Of a stretch of DNA of 64,000 bases, positions 43,833 to 51,918 are shown piece by piece. The position numbers and the translations under genes were made by a program. Source of the stretch: Shewanella algae (GTDB lineage: Bacteria > Pseudomonadota > Gammaproteobacteria > Enterobacterales > Shewanellaceae). Under the pieces are notes generated by a model. The model did not search any database. It was not told where the DNA came from and saw only the letters and a program-made list of their open reading frames with translations. How positions within the stretch are numbered: the first letter of the stretch is position 1; each line of letters starts with the position of its first letter. Location of the stretch: NCBI RefSeq assembly GCF_009183365.2, contig NZ_CP068230.1, positions 1,065,001 to 1,129,000 of the forward strand, given 5' to 3'.

Positions 43833-43870
43833 ACCACTGGGCATAGGAATTTACTCTCTCAGTGACAATG
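43833..43870 (-). promoter_or_regulatory. Copy 3 of the 38-bp intergenic motif, upstream of the ZntB-like gene
   Basis: On the plus strand it contains ATAGGAATTTACTCTC, then CAGTGACAATG. Read towards the gene it ends at TATAAC (43833-43828), with GAGTAA 17 bp further up. It agrees with copy 2 at 26 of 38 positions by eye. Confidence 0.55.
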
Positions 43871-43885
43871 AAAAGCTGGGCAGGC

Positions 43886-44075
43886 AAGTAAAGTAATGGA
43901 AGGATATCGGGATAAAGCGACATTGGCTTGCGGCGCATACGCGCTTTTTCAACTCGCCCTTGGGGAGCTTGTCAGCCACCCGAGGACTACACCAACTTGT
44001 CTCGCCGTAGCATTACTATGCCATCGCCAATCTGGCTTGAACCCCAATGGTTGACACAGTTCTGAGCAAGTCAAA
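43886..44075 (+). pseudogene. Possible decayed transposase fragment
   Basis: This part of the 405-bp gap 43787-44191 has coding-like composition but no intact gene. One frame reads ATREDYTNLSRRSITMPSP (about 43977-44030), which resembles the DYTTLSRR segment of IS5/IS4-type transposases. The preceding piece RHWLAAHTRFFNSPLGSL is in another frame. No inverted repeats were found. It may equally be non-coding. The rest of the gap holds promoter-like AT-rich sequence before yacL and motif copy 3. Confidence 0.25.
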
Positions 44076-44191
44076 CTTCTATAGGGAATGATATTACGAT
44101 AGAAAGTAAAGCCCAGGCATAACTATGGGCAATCCCCTGGGCTCTGGGTTAAAATTAGGATAGGTTTGATTACAGCAAAAGAAGTGGCACC

Positions 44192-44566
44192 ATGGAATAC
44201 GAATTTCGGCGCAATTCACTGACGGGAACCGCAATGGCCCGCTTCAGTATGGAGCATCATGTACTGGGGCAATGGTTCTCTGAAGAGTTGGCGGATAACG
44301 CCGAGATCTGCACTCAGGTCAAACAGGCATTGGCGGATTTACAGTCAGGGCGCATTCGCGAATGGCAGTTGATTGGCCGAGATCTGACGCTGCAACTGGA
44401 TCAGGAGCAGGTGCGGGTTTACGCCAATGTGCTCGAATTCGGTGAGAGTCAGGAGTTGGATGAGTCCCTCTCCCTTTATGATGCCGAGTCAGAAGCCTGG
44501 TGCGGCCTGGAAGATTTTCAGGATGTGCTTGAGAGTTGGTGTGACTTTCTGCACCAGAGCCGCTGA
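44192..44566 (+). CDS. yacL: YacL family protein (UPF0231)
   Basis: 124 residues. The acidic small protein MEYEFRRNSLTGTAMARFSMEHHVLGQWFSEE...ANVLEFGESQELDESLSLYDAESEAWCGLEDFQDVLESWCDFL matches E. coli YacL (MDYEFLRD...MSMGHEVVGHWFNEE...YYDEESLSLCGVEDFL). Its function is unknown. It is a single gene followed by a bidirectional terminator shared with narP. Confidence 0.9.
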   Translation: MEYEFRRNSLTGTAMARFSMEHHVLGQWFSEELADNAEICTQVKQALADLQSGRIREWQLIGRDLTLQLDQEQVRVYANVLEFGESQELDESLSLYDAESEAWCGLEDFQDVLESWCDFLHQSR

Positions 44567-44590
44567 ACAAGCGGCATTGGCAGAAATGAG

Positions 44591-44615
44591 AAGGGACGCG
44601 GTAGCGTCCCTTTTT
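44591..44615. terminator. Bidirectional terminator yacL/narP
   Basis: Stem AAGGGACGC-ggta-GCGTCCCTT followed by Ts; between convergent genes. Confidence 0.85.
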
Positions 44616-44621
44616 CGTGGC

Positions 44622-45251
44622 TTAACGGTTGAGATAACGCACAGCCATTTCGGTGCGGGACTTGGCATTGGCCTTGCGAAGCAAGTTTTTGACATGCACC
44701 TTGACCGTGCCTTCGCTGATATGCAGTTCTTCGGAGATCACCCTGTTGCTCTGGCCTTCAGCCAGATGCTGCAGTATCTGCAACTCTCTCGGTGTCAGGC
44801 TGTCGAGCCAGGCTTCCTCGTCGGCGGCATTTTTCAATTCAAACAGATAGTCTTCCACTTCGGCGCTGATCACTCGGTGGCCGGACATGGCTTCTTTCAG
44901 CTGCCCAAGCAGCAGATCAGGTTCGGTATCCTTGAGCAGGTAACCATCGGCGCCGGCTCGCAGCAAACGGATAACATCCTGTTTGGCATCGGAAACCGTC
45001 AGGATAACGATTCTGGAGGTGACTCCCTCCTGACGCAGGGCGTTCAGGGTATCGAGACCCGTCATGCCTTTCATATTCAGATCCAGCAGGATAATGTCCG
45101 GCTCGTTTTCGGCGGTAGCCGCCAAGGCGTCGAGCCCGGTACCGGCTTCACCGAAGAGACTAAAGTCAGGATCGGATGCCAGTAACTGACAGATACCGCG
45201 ACGCAGTAAGGGATGGTCATCGACTACCAGAACTGAATAAGGTTTACCCAT
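44622..45251 (-). CDS. narP: Nitrate/nitrite response regulator NarP
   Basis: 209 residues. The receiver domain has VVDDHPLLRRG and the phospho-acceptor Asp in DIILLDLNMKGMTGLD, plus the conserved Lys in GYLLKD. The LuxR-type helix-turn-helix (LTPRELQILQHLAEGQSNRVISEELHISEGTVKVHVKNLLRKANAKSRTEMAV) has the NarL/NarP sequence. It overlaps narQ by 8 bp and is transcribed from it. The likely target nrfA is divergent from narQ and carries a NarP-type site. Confidence 0.93.
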   Translation of the reverse strand: MGKPYSVLVVDDHPLLRRGICQLLASDPDFSLFGEAGTGLDALAATAENEPDIILLDLNMKGMTGLDTLNALRQEGVTSRIVILTVSDAKQDVIRLLRAGADGYLLKDTEPDLLLGQLKEAMSGHRVISAEVEDYLFELKNAADEEAWLDSLTPRELQILQHLAEGQSNRVISEELHISEGTVKVHVKNLLRKANAKSRTEMAVRYLNR

Positions 45252-46953
45252 GATGTGGCTCCTGCTGAGGTGGGAAAGTCAGGACAACACTGGTGCCTCC
45301 CGACGCATTGCTGGAAAATTCAACCATACCCGAGAGGCGGCTCGCTCGCTCGTGCATTATCCCTATGCCGAAATGTTGATCCCTTTCCTTGATATGCGCC
45401 AGGCCTATGCCGTTGTCTTCGACACTGATAACCACCATGTTATCAGAGTTCTTTTCGCAGCTGATACAAATACGACTCGCATTTGCATGTTTAATGGCAT
45501 TGAGGGTGGCTTCTCGGGTGAGCTGCAGAATATGAATATGTTGGTGCGCCGCCAGTAACTGTGGCGGCAGGCGATAGCTGAGTTCCAGCTCCGTGTCTGT
45601 TTGGCTGCGCAGTTGTTCCAGCATGGCCTCGAGGGCGTTGCGCAGATTGGGTTCTTTAACGGTCAGGCGGAAGGTAGACAGCAGTTCTCTGAGCTGGGCG
45701 TAGGCTGTGGTCACCCCCTCATTGAGTTCTTCGAGCTGTTGGGTCACCGCCGGGCTTTTGCAGCTCTGGTCGAGGCCTTTACGCAGCAAACTTATCTGGA
45801 TTTTCAGGAAGGACAGCAGTTGCCCGAGAGAATCGTGCAGCTCCCTGGCGATAACCGCTCGCTCTTCCAGCAGGGCCAGCTGTTGGCGTTGTTCGGAGGC
45901 GTTGTGAATCACTATCGAGCGAGCCAGCATGATGGCGAAGTTTTCAAACAGAGGCACATTGATATCGTGCTCGCCTATCACTTCCAGAAAGCCGAGTTCC
46001 TGTTGTTCAAACTTGAGCGGAAACTGCATGGTCTGTCCGGATTGCGGCCAGATATCCTCGTCGGTGGCGATTACCTCCATGGCATCTTCATCCTGCTGAA
46101 TAATCAGCCGCAGATGTTGCAGGTGCTCATACTCCTTGAGTTGCAGCAGCGACTGCCGCATCACCTCGAAATTGAGTTTGCCCGAATGCAGCAACACCAG
46201 ATTGTCATAAAGAAATTTGAGCTCACGGTTGGCACGGGTCAACGCCAGGGTCTTCTCCTTCACCTGAGTTTCCAGGTTGCCGTAGAGAGTTGCCAGCTCC
46301 TGAGCCGTACTGTCGAGGGCATCGGAAAGAGCGCTGAGCTCAATATATTCCGTCTTCGGCATTTCGACGGCAAAGTTACCCTTGGAAATAGTGTTGGCCG
46401 ATTCCATCATCTGTTGCAGCGGTACCACCACCTTGCGTTTGGTAAAGCGCACGGCGATAAAGGCAATCAGCAGCATCAACCCCAAGCCTACTATCTGGCT
46501 GACGGCCAGCAATCTTAGTTTGAAGGCGGCGTGGTGCTCCATCTCCAATACCAGCAAATCTATGGTATCGACAAAGTCTTTCAGCGAGGAGGCATAGTTG
46601 CGCGAGTCTTCCTGCTCTATGTAGTACTTCATGACCTTCCACTTGCTGATCACCAGTTGGTATTGCTGCCCGAGCCTGGCCGGCGATGACCAGTCCATAG
46701 AGCGTACCAAGGCATCTGAGTAGAGGGTGTTTTCAAATTCGCGAATTTTTTGCAGCGCTTCTTCACTGCCGGAGTTGGCATAAAACATCAGCCGGTAGCT
46801 CTGCATTCGCAGTGAGCCGGAAGCGTTGATCGCCCTGGCATCTCCCAGGCTGTATGACAGATTGATAATGGCAAAAGTGGCCAGACCGCTTGAGAGCAGG
46901 ATAAGGGTCAGCATTAAGCCTAAAATGGTAGAGGTCAAACTGCCTCGTTTCAT
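45244..46953 (-). CDS. narQ: Nitrate/nitrite sensor histidine kinase NarQ
   Basis: 569 residues. TM1 (about residues 8-33) is followed at once by the P-box nitrate-binding helix GDARAINASGSLRMQSYRLMFY. TM2 is near residue 150, then a HAMP domain, a GAF-like region and the HisKA_3 motif VIARELHDSLGQLLSFLKIQ with the phospho-His, and HATPase_c (VEDNGIGLAH). All parts of a working NarQ are present. ATG 46953 (MKRGSLTSTIL) is preferred to a GTG 15 bp upstream that lacks a ribosome site. It autophosphorylates in nitrate/nitrite and passes the signal to NarP. Confidence 0.93.
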   Translation of the reverse strand: MKRGSLTSTILGLMLTLILLSSGLATFAIINLSYSLGDARAINASGSLRMQSYRLMFYANSGSEEALQKIREFENTLYSDALVRSMDWSSPARLGQQYQLVISKWKVMKYYIEQEDSRNYASSLKDFVDTIDLLVLEMEHHAAFKLRLLAVSQIVGLGLMLLIAFIAVRFTKRKVVVPLQQMMESANTISKGNFAVEMPKTEYIELSALSDALDSTAQELATLYGNLETQVKEKTLALTRANRELKFLYDNLVLLHSGKLNFEVMRQSLLQLKEYEHLQHLRLIIQQDEDAMEVIATDEDIWPQSGQTMQFPLKFEQQELGFLEVIGEHDINVPLFENFAIMLARSIVIHNASEQRQQLALLEERAVIARELHDSLGQLLSFLKIQISLLRKGLDQSCKSPAVTQQLEELNEGVTTAYAQLRELLSTFRLTVKEPNLRNALEAMLEQLRSQTDTELELSYRLPPQLLAAHQHIHILQLTREATLNAIKHANASRICISCEKNSDNMVVISVEDNGIGLAHIKERDQHFGIGIMHERASRLSGMVEFSSNASGGTSVVLTFPPQQEPHHG

Positions 46954-47140
46954 GAAATATTCACTCACTTTTGCTAAGGTTTCCTCAGTCCCTGCAGCGT
47001 TACTCTCGATTATCGGAAAGGAAACGCGCCGATAAGATTGTCGAGAATAAAAAAGGACTTGGGTCTCAGAGTTCTACATTAGCCAGCGCTTGAATACATT
47101 AACAAGAGTACAAAAATGTGAACAACATCGCCTTCACATT

Positions 47141-47183
47141 TTGATCTGGCGCAAACTTCGCCCCGGATACCCCCTAAGAGGTA
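47141..47183 (+). promoter_or_regulatory. NarP 7-2-7 site and FNR/CRP-like site upstream of nrfA
   Basis: TACCCCCTAAGAGGTA (47168-47183) is two TACYYMT-type heptamers in 7-2-7 inverted form, the arrangement bound by NarP. TTGATCTGGCGCAA (47141-47154) resembles an FNR/CRP-family site with one good half. Both lie in the 315-bp narQ-nrfA gap. A further inverted repeat GTTATT-gca-AATAAC is at 47232-47246. The -10 box cannot be fixed with confidence (TATATT at 47182 is one candidate). Confidence 0.6.
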
Positions 47184-47268
47184 TATTTTTGGCGTATTCA
47201 AGCGGCTACTTTTGACCTTGGAGATGTCGTGGTTATTGCAAATAACGATAAAGTAACACGGAGATGAG

Positions 47269-48672
47269 ATGGTGAAAAAATTAAGCCAAAAATCCTTTGC
47301 ACTCAGTGCATTGGTCGCGGCAAGCGTAATGGCTGCCGGTGCGTTTGCGAGTGACAAGACCGAGCCTCGCAACGAAGTCTACAAAGACAAGTTCAAAAAT
47401 CAATATGCCAGTTGGCATGACACTGCAAAGAGTTCTGAAATTGTTGACGTATTGGCAGAAGATCCCAACCTGGTGATCCTGTGGGCCGGTTATGGTTTCG
47501 CCAAGGACTACAATGCTCCTCGTGGCCACATTTATGCCGTGACCGATGTGCGTAACACCCTGCGTACCGGTGCGCCAAAGAGTGCCGAAGATGGCCCAAT
47601 GCCAATGGCTTGCTGGAGCTGTAAGAGCCCGGATGTTCCTCGCCTGATAGAAGAGCAGGGTGAAGATGGTTACTTCACCGGCAAGTGGGCCAAAGGTGGC
47701 CCTGAAGTGGTTAACGCCATAGGTTGTGGTGACTGTCACGAGAAAGGTTCGCCCAAGCTGCGTCTGGGCCGTCCTTTTGCCGAGCGCGCCATGGAGACCC
47801 TGGGTACGCCATTTGATAAGGCTTCCCGCAAAGACAAGCAATCCATGGTTTGTGGCCAGTGTCACGTAGAATACTACTTTGAGAAAGTGGAAGGCCGTAA
47901 GGGCTTTGTTAAGTTCCCATGGGATCAAGGCACTACAGTGGAATCCATGGAAGCTTACTACGATGCCATCGAGTTTGCCGACTGGACTCACGCTCTGTCC
48001 AAGACTCCTATGCTGAAGGCACAGCACCCAGGTTATGAAACCTGGCAGCTGGGGGTTCACGGTAAGAACAACGTGACCTGTGTTGACTGTCACATGCCGA
48101 AAGTAACCAACGACAAGGGGCGTAAGTTCACCGATCACAAAGTGGGTAATCCTTTCGACCGCTTCGAAGAAACCTGTGCTCAGTGCCACACTCAGAGCAA
48201 AGAGTTTATGGAGAACCTGACTGCCGAGCGTAAAGCCAAAGTTAAAGAGCTGAAGCTGAAGGCCGAAGATCAAATCGTCAAGGCGCACTTCGAAGCTGCT
48301 GCCGCTTGGAAAGCCGGTGCGACCGAAGCCGAGATGAAGCCAATCCTGACTGATATCCGTCATGCTCAATGGCGCTGGGATTATGCTATCGCCTCTCACG
48401 GTGTCGCGGCTCACGCTCCTGATGAAGCGCTGCGGGTACTGGGTACTGCGGTTGACAAGGCTGCCAACGCCCGGGTGAAACTGGCGCAGCTGCTGGCTAA
48501 GAAAGGTATCGTTGAGCCTGTCGCTCTGCCTGATATCTCCACCAAGGCCAAGGCTCAGGCTGCTCTGGGTATGGACATGAAGAAAATGGTTTCCGACAAG
48601 GAAGACTTCAAGAAAAATGTTCTGCCTAAGTGGGATGCTGAAGCCAAGAAGCGTGAAGCAACCTACAAGTAA
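47269..48672 (+). CDS. nrfA: Ammonia-forming cytochrome c nitrite reductase
   Basis: 467-residue periplasmic pentaheme enzyme that reduces nitrite to ammonia with six electrons. A signal peptide (AAGAFA) is followed by the active-site heme motif CWSCK, where Lys is the ligand. Four CxxCH motifs follow: CGDCH, CGQCH, CVDCH and CAQCH. The calcium/active-site region is present (VEYYFEKVEGRKGFVKFPWDQG; HPGYETWQLGVHGKNNV). ATG 47269 has GGAG five bases upstream. In Shewanella, electrons come from the quinol dehydrogenase CymA rather than NrfBCD; no nrfBCD genes are adjacent here. Confidence 0.97.
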   Translation: MVKKLSQKSFALSALVAASVMAAGAFASDKTEPRNEVYKDKFKNQYASWHDTAKSSEIVDVLAEDPNLVILWAGYGFAKDYNAPRGHIYAVTDVRNTLRTGAPKSAEDGPMPMACWSCKSPDVPRLIEEQGEDGYFTGKWAKGGPEVVNAIGCGDCHEKGSPKLRLGRPFAERAMETLGTPFDKASRKDKQSMVCGQCHVEYYFEKVEGRKGFVKFPWDQGTTVESMEAYYDAIEFADWTHALSKTPMLKAQHPGYETWQLGVHGKNNVTCVDCHMPKVTNDKGRKFTDHKVGNPFDRFEETCAQCHTQSKEFMENLTAERKAKVKELKLKAEDQIVKAHFEAAAAWKAGATEAEMKPILTDIRHAQWRWDYAIASHGVAAHAPDEALRVLGTAVDKAANARVKLAQLLAKKGIVEPVALPDISTKAKAQAALGMDMKKMVSDKEDFKKNVLPKWDAEAKKREATYK

Positions 48673-48696
48673 CAGTCGTTAACATAGCGAAATGAA

Positions 48697-48724
48697 AAAT
48701 CCCCGCACCGCGGGGATTTTTTTA
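48697..48724 (+). terminator. Terminator after nrfA
   Basis: Stem AATCCCCGC-acc-GCGGGGATT followed by Ts, 25 bp past the stop codon. Confidence 0.9.
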
Positions 48725-48765
48725 TCTTACAAGCCAGCAGTGGTAGCCAGCGAAGGATTACAGGC

Positions 48766-49308
48766 CTATTTGATCAGCTTAAGCAGAGCCTTAAAGCGTT
48801 CACCCTCTGCCTGATGTTGCAGTTCAAACAGTAAAGACTCGCTGTTGTTGAGCCTGGCTCCCTGCTGCTTCATCATCTCTATTCCCAAGCGTTTGTTGCT
48901 TTCACTGCGGGAGCTGACGGCATCGGCTATCAAGTGCACATCGAAACCCTGCTCGATAAGATCACCACAGGTTTGATAGACACAGACATGTGTCTCTATC
49001 CCGGCCAGCAGTACCTGTTTGCGGCCCGTGCTCAACAGTGCCTCACGGAACGCCGGGCAGTGCCAGCCACTGAAGTGATGCTTGGCAATCGGCGAAGTGG
49101 TCTTGGATAGCAGGGCAGCCAGCGACTCTGTCGTAGGGCCGAGCTTCTGCGGCAACTGTTCCAGCCAGAGCACTGGGATATCAAACAAGGCCGTGCCTTC
49201 TATCAGCATGGCCAGTTGTTGATGCAGCTGTTCACTCTTGTCCATTATCTGCGCCAGTTTGCCCTGAACATCCACTATGACCAGCACACATTCTTCCGCT
49301 TTTAACAT
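48766..49308 (-). CDS. Cysteine hydrolase, isochorismatase-like family (YcaC type)
   Basis: 180 residues. The catalytic triad of the family is visible: Asp in VLVIVDVQGKLAQ, Lys in IAKHHFSGW and Cys in LLAGIETHVCVYQTC, followed by LIADAVSSRS. Enzymes of this fold hydrolyse isochorismate, nicotinamide or unknown amides; the sequence looks nearest to YcaC-like proteins, and the substrate is unknown. ATG 49308 (MLKAEECVLVI) has a strong AAGGAG site; the 21-codon upstream extension is not conserved in character. Confidence 0.85.
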   Translation of the reverse strand: MLKAEECVLVIVDVQGKLAQIMDKSEQLHQQLAMLIEGTALFDIPVLWLEQLPQKLGPTTESLAALLSKTTSPIAKHHFSGWHCPAFREALLSTGRKQVLLAGIETHVCVYQTCGDLIEQGFDVHLIADAVSSRSESNKRLGIEMMKQQGARLNNSESLLFELQHQAEGERFKALLKLIK

Positions 49309-49465
49309 CTTGTTCTCCTTCAGGTTGGTCTTAGGACAGGTGCAAACGAGTCCTTCTTTCGCTTCAGTCAACGACAGGACATTCAGTTAACGTCAGTACA
49401 GGGCTTAAGCCAATAGGCCTTAGGTCGTAGATGATTGCGCTTTTTTTGTGCGCCCAAGCCTTACT

Positions 49466-49482
49466 TGCACCTAATTGGTGCA
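49466..49482 (+). promoter_or_regulatory. NtrC binding site upstream of glnK-amtB
   Basis: TGCACCTAATTGGTGCA is a perfect TGCACC-N5-GGTGCA palindrome, the NtrC consensus. It lies 128 bp before the glnK start codon, the usual enhancer distance. Confidence 0.8.
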
Positions 49483-49544
49483 TATCTGCAGCCCTCAACC
49501 TGGTCCGTAAAAACTAACTCTTTATAAAACAAAAAATTAACATT

Positions 49545-49560
49545 TTGGCCTGATGCTTGA
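49545..49560 (+). promoter_or_regulatory. Candidate sigma-54 promoter of glnK-amtB
   Basis: TTGGCCTGATGCTTGA aligns with TTGGCACGN4TTGC: the -24 GG and the -12 TTG are right, but the expected GC reads GA. It sits about 85 bp after the NtrC site and 50 bp before the start codon. Confidence 0.5.
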
Positions 49561-49609
49561 ATTGCTTTTGGCATAACACCAATACAGCAAGGCGATTCTG
49601 GAGGTCTGG

Positions 49610-49948
49610 ATGAAATTAGTCAGCGCAATCATTAAGCCGTTCAAGCTTGATGATGTCCGCGAAGCGATTGCGGGCATAGGCATTGAGGGGATGACGGTCA
49701 CCGAAGTCAAAGGTTTTGGCCGACAAAAGGGGCATACAGAGCTCTATCGGGGAGCCGAGTATCAGGTGGACTTTCTGCCCAAGGTTAAGCTCGAGATAGC
49801 CACCAAGGCGGAGAATCTTGAGCACCTGCTGGAGGTCATCACCAACGCCGCCCATACCGGCAAGATAGGTGACGGCAAGATCTTTGTGACAGATCTGGAA
49901 CAGGTTATCCGTATTCGTACGGGCGAAACAGACACAGAAGCGCTGTAA
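49610..49948 (+). CDS. glnK: Nitrogen regulatory protein P-II (GlnK)
   Basis: 112-residue PII trimer subunit that senses 2-oxoglutarate, ATP/ADP and, by uridylylation, glutamine. The T-loop is GFGRQKGHTELYRGAEYQVDFLPKVK with the Tyr that is uridylylated. The nucleotide-binding TGKIGDGKIFV is intact. It blocks AmtB when nitrogen is plentiful. It is 10 bp upstream of amtB in one operon, with a good GGAGG-type site before ATG 49610. Confidence 0.96.
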   Translation: MKLVSAIIKPFKLDDVREAIAGIGIEGMTVTEVKGFGRQKGHTELYRGAEYQVDFLPKVKLEIATKAENLEHLLEVITNAAHTGKIGDGKIFVTDLEQVIRIRTGETDTEAL

Positions 49949-49958
49949 GGGGGAGAAG

Positions 49959-51209
49959 ATGGAAGAACTGAGCAAATTGGGTACTACGGTCACAGAGCTG
50001 CGTTTTGCGCTGGACACCTTTTACTTTCTGATCTCCGGCGCGCTGGTGATGTGGATGGCGGCGGGTTTCGCCATGCTGGAGGCCGGGTTGGTGCGTTCCA
50101 AAAACACCACAGAGATACTCACCAAAAACATCTGTCTCTATTCAATCGCCTGTATCACCTACCTGATTGTGGGTTACAACATCATGTATGTGGACAATGG
50201 CGAGGGCGGCTGGCTGCCGAGCATCAGCACCTTGATAGGATCTCAAGCTGCCGACGCCGACCATGCGCTGGAGTCTGATTTCTTCTTCCAGGTGGTATTT
50301 GTGGCTACAGCCATGTCGATTGTTTCCGGCGCCGTGGCCGAGCGCATGCGCCTGTGGGCTTTCCTGGCATTCAGCCTGGTAATGACGGCAGTCATCTACC
50401 CGGTGGAAGGTTACTGGACTTGGGGCGGTGGTTTCCTTTCCGAAGCCGGCTTCGTCGACTTTGCCGGTAGCGGCATAGTGCATATGGCCGGTGCGGCCGC
50501 GGCCTTGGCCGGTGTCTTGCTGCTGGGGGCCCGTAAAGGTAAATATGGCGCCAATGGCCAGGTTAACCCTATCCCGGGATCCAACCTGCCGCTGGCAACC
50601 CTGGGGACTTTTATCCTCTGGATGGGCTGGTTCGGTTTCAACGGTGGTTCTCAGTTACTGGTCTCTGATGCCGAGAATGCCAGCGCCGTGGCCAAAGTCT
50701 TCGTCAACACCAATTCGGCGGCGGCCTTCGGCGCGGTATCTGCACTGATCGTCTGTAAGATGGTGTGGGGCAAGGCCGACTTGACCATGATACTCAATGG
50801 TACTTTGGCTGGTTTGGTGGCTATCACGGCCGATCCATTGTCGCCCTCTCTGCCTATGGCGGGTGTGATAGGCCTGGTAGCCGGCGGTTTGGTGGTGTTC
50901 TCCATCGTGGGCTTTGACCGCATCAAGGTAGATGATCCTGTCGGGGCTATCTCGGTGCACGGGGTCGCCGGTTTTTTCGGTTTGATGATGGTGCCTCTGT
51001 CCAATGCCGATGCCAGCGTGACTGGGCAACTGTTTGGCGCTGCGGTGATCTCTGCCTGGGTGTTCCTGGCGTCATTGCTGGTGTGGGGCGCCTTGAAAGT
51101 GACCATGGGGATCCGGGTGACCGAAGAGGAAGAGTACAACGGTATGGACGCATCGGACTGTGGTATCGATGCCTATCCTGAGTTTGTGACTGTCAAGAAC
51201 GCCAATTGA
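49959..51209 (+). CDS. amtB: Ammonium transporter AmtB
   Basis: 416-residue inner-membrane ammonium channel with about eleven membrane segments. The periplasmic gate and twin-His pore can be seen: GSGIVHMAGAAAALAGVLLLGAR (first pore His) and ISVHGVAGFFG (second). TWGGGFLSEAGFVDFAGSG and LPLATLGTFILWMGWFGFNGGSQL are also standard. There is no cleavable signal peptide with the long N-terminal lead seen in E. coli AmtB. The partner glnK is immediately upstream. Confidence 0.95.
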   Translation: MEELSKLGTTVTELRFALDTFYFLISGALVMWMAAGFAMLEAGLVRSKNTTEILTKNICLYSIACITYLIVGYNIMYVDNGEGGWLPSISTLIGSQAADADHALESDFFFQVVFVATAMSIVSGAVAERMRLWAFLAFSLVMTAVIYPVEGYWTWGGGFLSEAGFVDFAGSGIVHMAGAAAALAGVLLLGARKGKYGANGQVNPIPGSNLPLATLGTFILWMGWFGFNGGSQLLVSDAENASAVAKVFVNTNSAAAFGAVSALIVCKMVWGKADLTMILNGTLAGLVAITADPLSPSLPMAGVIGLVAGGLVVFSIVGFDRIKVDDPVGAISVHGVAGFFGLMMVPLSNADASVTGQLFGAAVISAWVFLASLLVWGALKVTMGIRVTEEEEYNGMDASDCGIDAYPEFVTVKNAN

Positions 51210-51275
51210 GAGGCCAAGAACGCCATGATAAGCCATGAGTGTTCTTGAGAGATCAAGCAAGCTTCCTTAATCTTT

Positions 51276-51303
51276 AAGCCATCTCTTGTGAGGTGGCTTT
51301 TGG
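51276..51303 (+). terminator. Terminator after amtB
   Basis: Stem AAGCCATCTC-ttgt-GAGGTGGCTT plus TT, one G-T pair; 66 bp past the stop codon. Confidence 0.75.
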
Positions 51304-51455
51304 TTAGAGCTGGCTTTGGGGTTACCGGCCTTGTTGTTACCTGGCTTGGCGGGAGTCGGCCAGGAAAAGCGTATTTTGCGGCTATGGCGCTTGATGACAG
51401 ACGCTCTTGGGGGCAGACTGAAAGCAGAAACAGCCTGGAGCCTAAGGGGATGGCG

Positions 51456-51827
51456 ATGAAGACTCTCAGTGTAATGAAGCTGACCGGTACTTTTCTCTGC
51501 ACTTTGTTCAGTACTTTGCTGTGGCTTGGAAATGCCGAGGCAGGACAAGTGGTGGTTCGTGATGCCAGTGAGCCCTTCGATGCCTTTGCCGTCAGGGATG
51601 AATTACTGCGTCAGCATGAGTGGCAGGAACTACTGCGCTCGCAGCAGCAACTGGAGATCCTCCGCAGCCTGCCTGCTATATGTGTTCCTTACATGCGCCC
51701 CTATCGCTACTTTTCCTGCGATGGCCATTTTTATCGCCCCTATCTTTACCGGCAACAGCAGCTCTATATAGGGATCCCCAAGCCGGGTTCCGAAGTTATC
51801 GCTCCCGGAAATGAAGGCTTGAACTAG
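51456..51827 (+). CDS. Hypothetical exported protein
   Basis: 123 residues. A signal peptide (LFSTLLWLGNAEAG) is followed by a Gln/Leu-rich helix (FAVRDELLRQHEWQELLRSQQQLEILRSLP) and a Tyr/Pro-rich tail with two Cys (ICVPYMRPYRYFSCDGHFYRPYLYRQQQLYIGIP). The sequence is not recognised. AAGGGG lies six bases before ATG 51456; upstream in-frame ATGs are possible, the nearest 6 bp away. It is followed 91 bp later by the transglutaminase-TPR gene, to which it may be linked. Confidence 0.7.
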   Translation: MKTLSVMKLTGTFLCTLFSTLLWLGNAEAGQVVVRDASEPFDAFAVRDELLRQHEWQELLRSQQQLEILRSLPAICVPYMRPYRYFSCDGHFYRPYLYRQQQLYIGIPKPGSEVIAPGNEGLN

Positions 51828-51918
51828 GGGATATTCACATTTTGTCACCCTTTGGCGCGGCAGGAGTGGCCAGTCTGACTTAAGCTTTCAGTAAAGAAGC
51901 CTTAACTCAGGAGGCCTT

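Noticed and set aside
47117..47140. CRP site in TGTGAACAACATCGCCTTCA before nrfA
   Set aside because: The two half-sites TGTGA and TTCACA are about 11-12 bases apart instead of six.
49561..49590. Second sigma-54-like sequence TTTTGGCATAACACC before glnK
   Set aside because: No -12 TTGC at the right distance.
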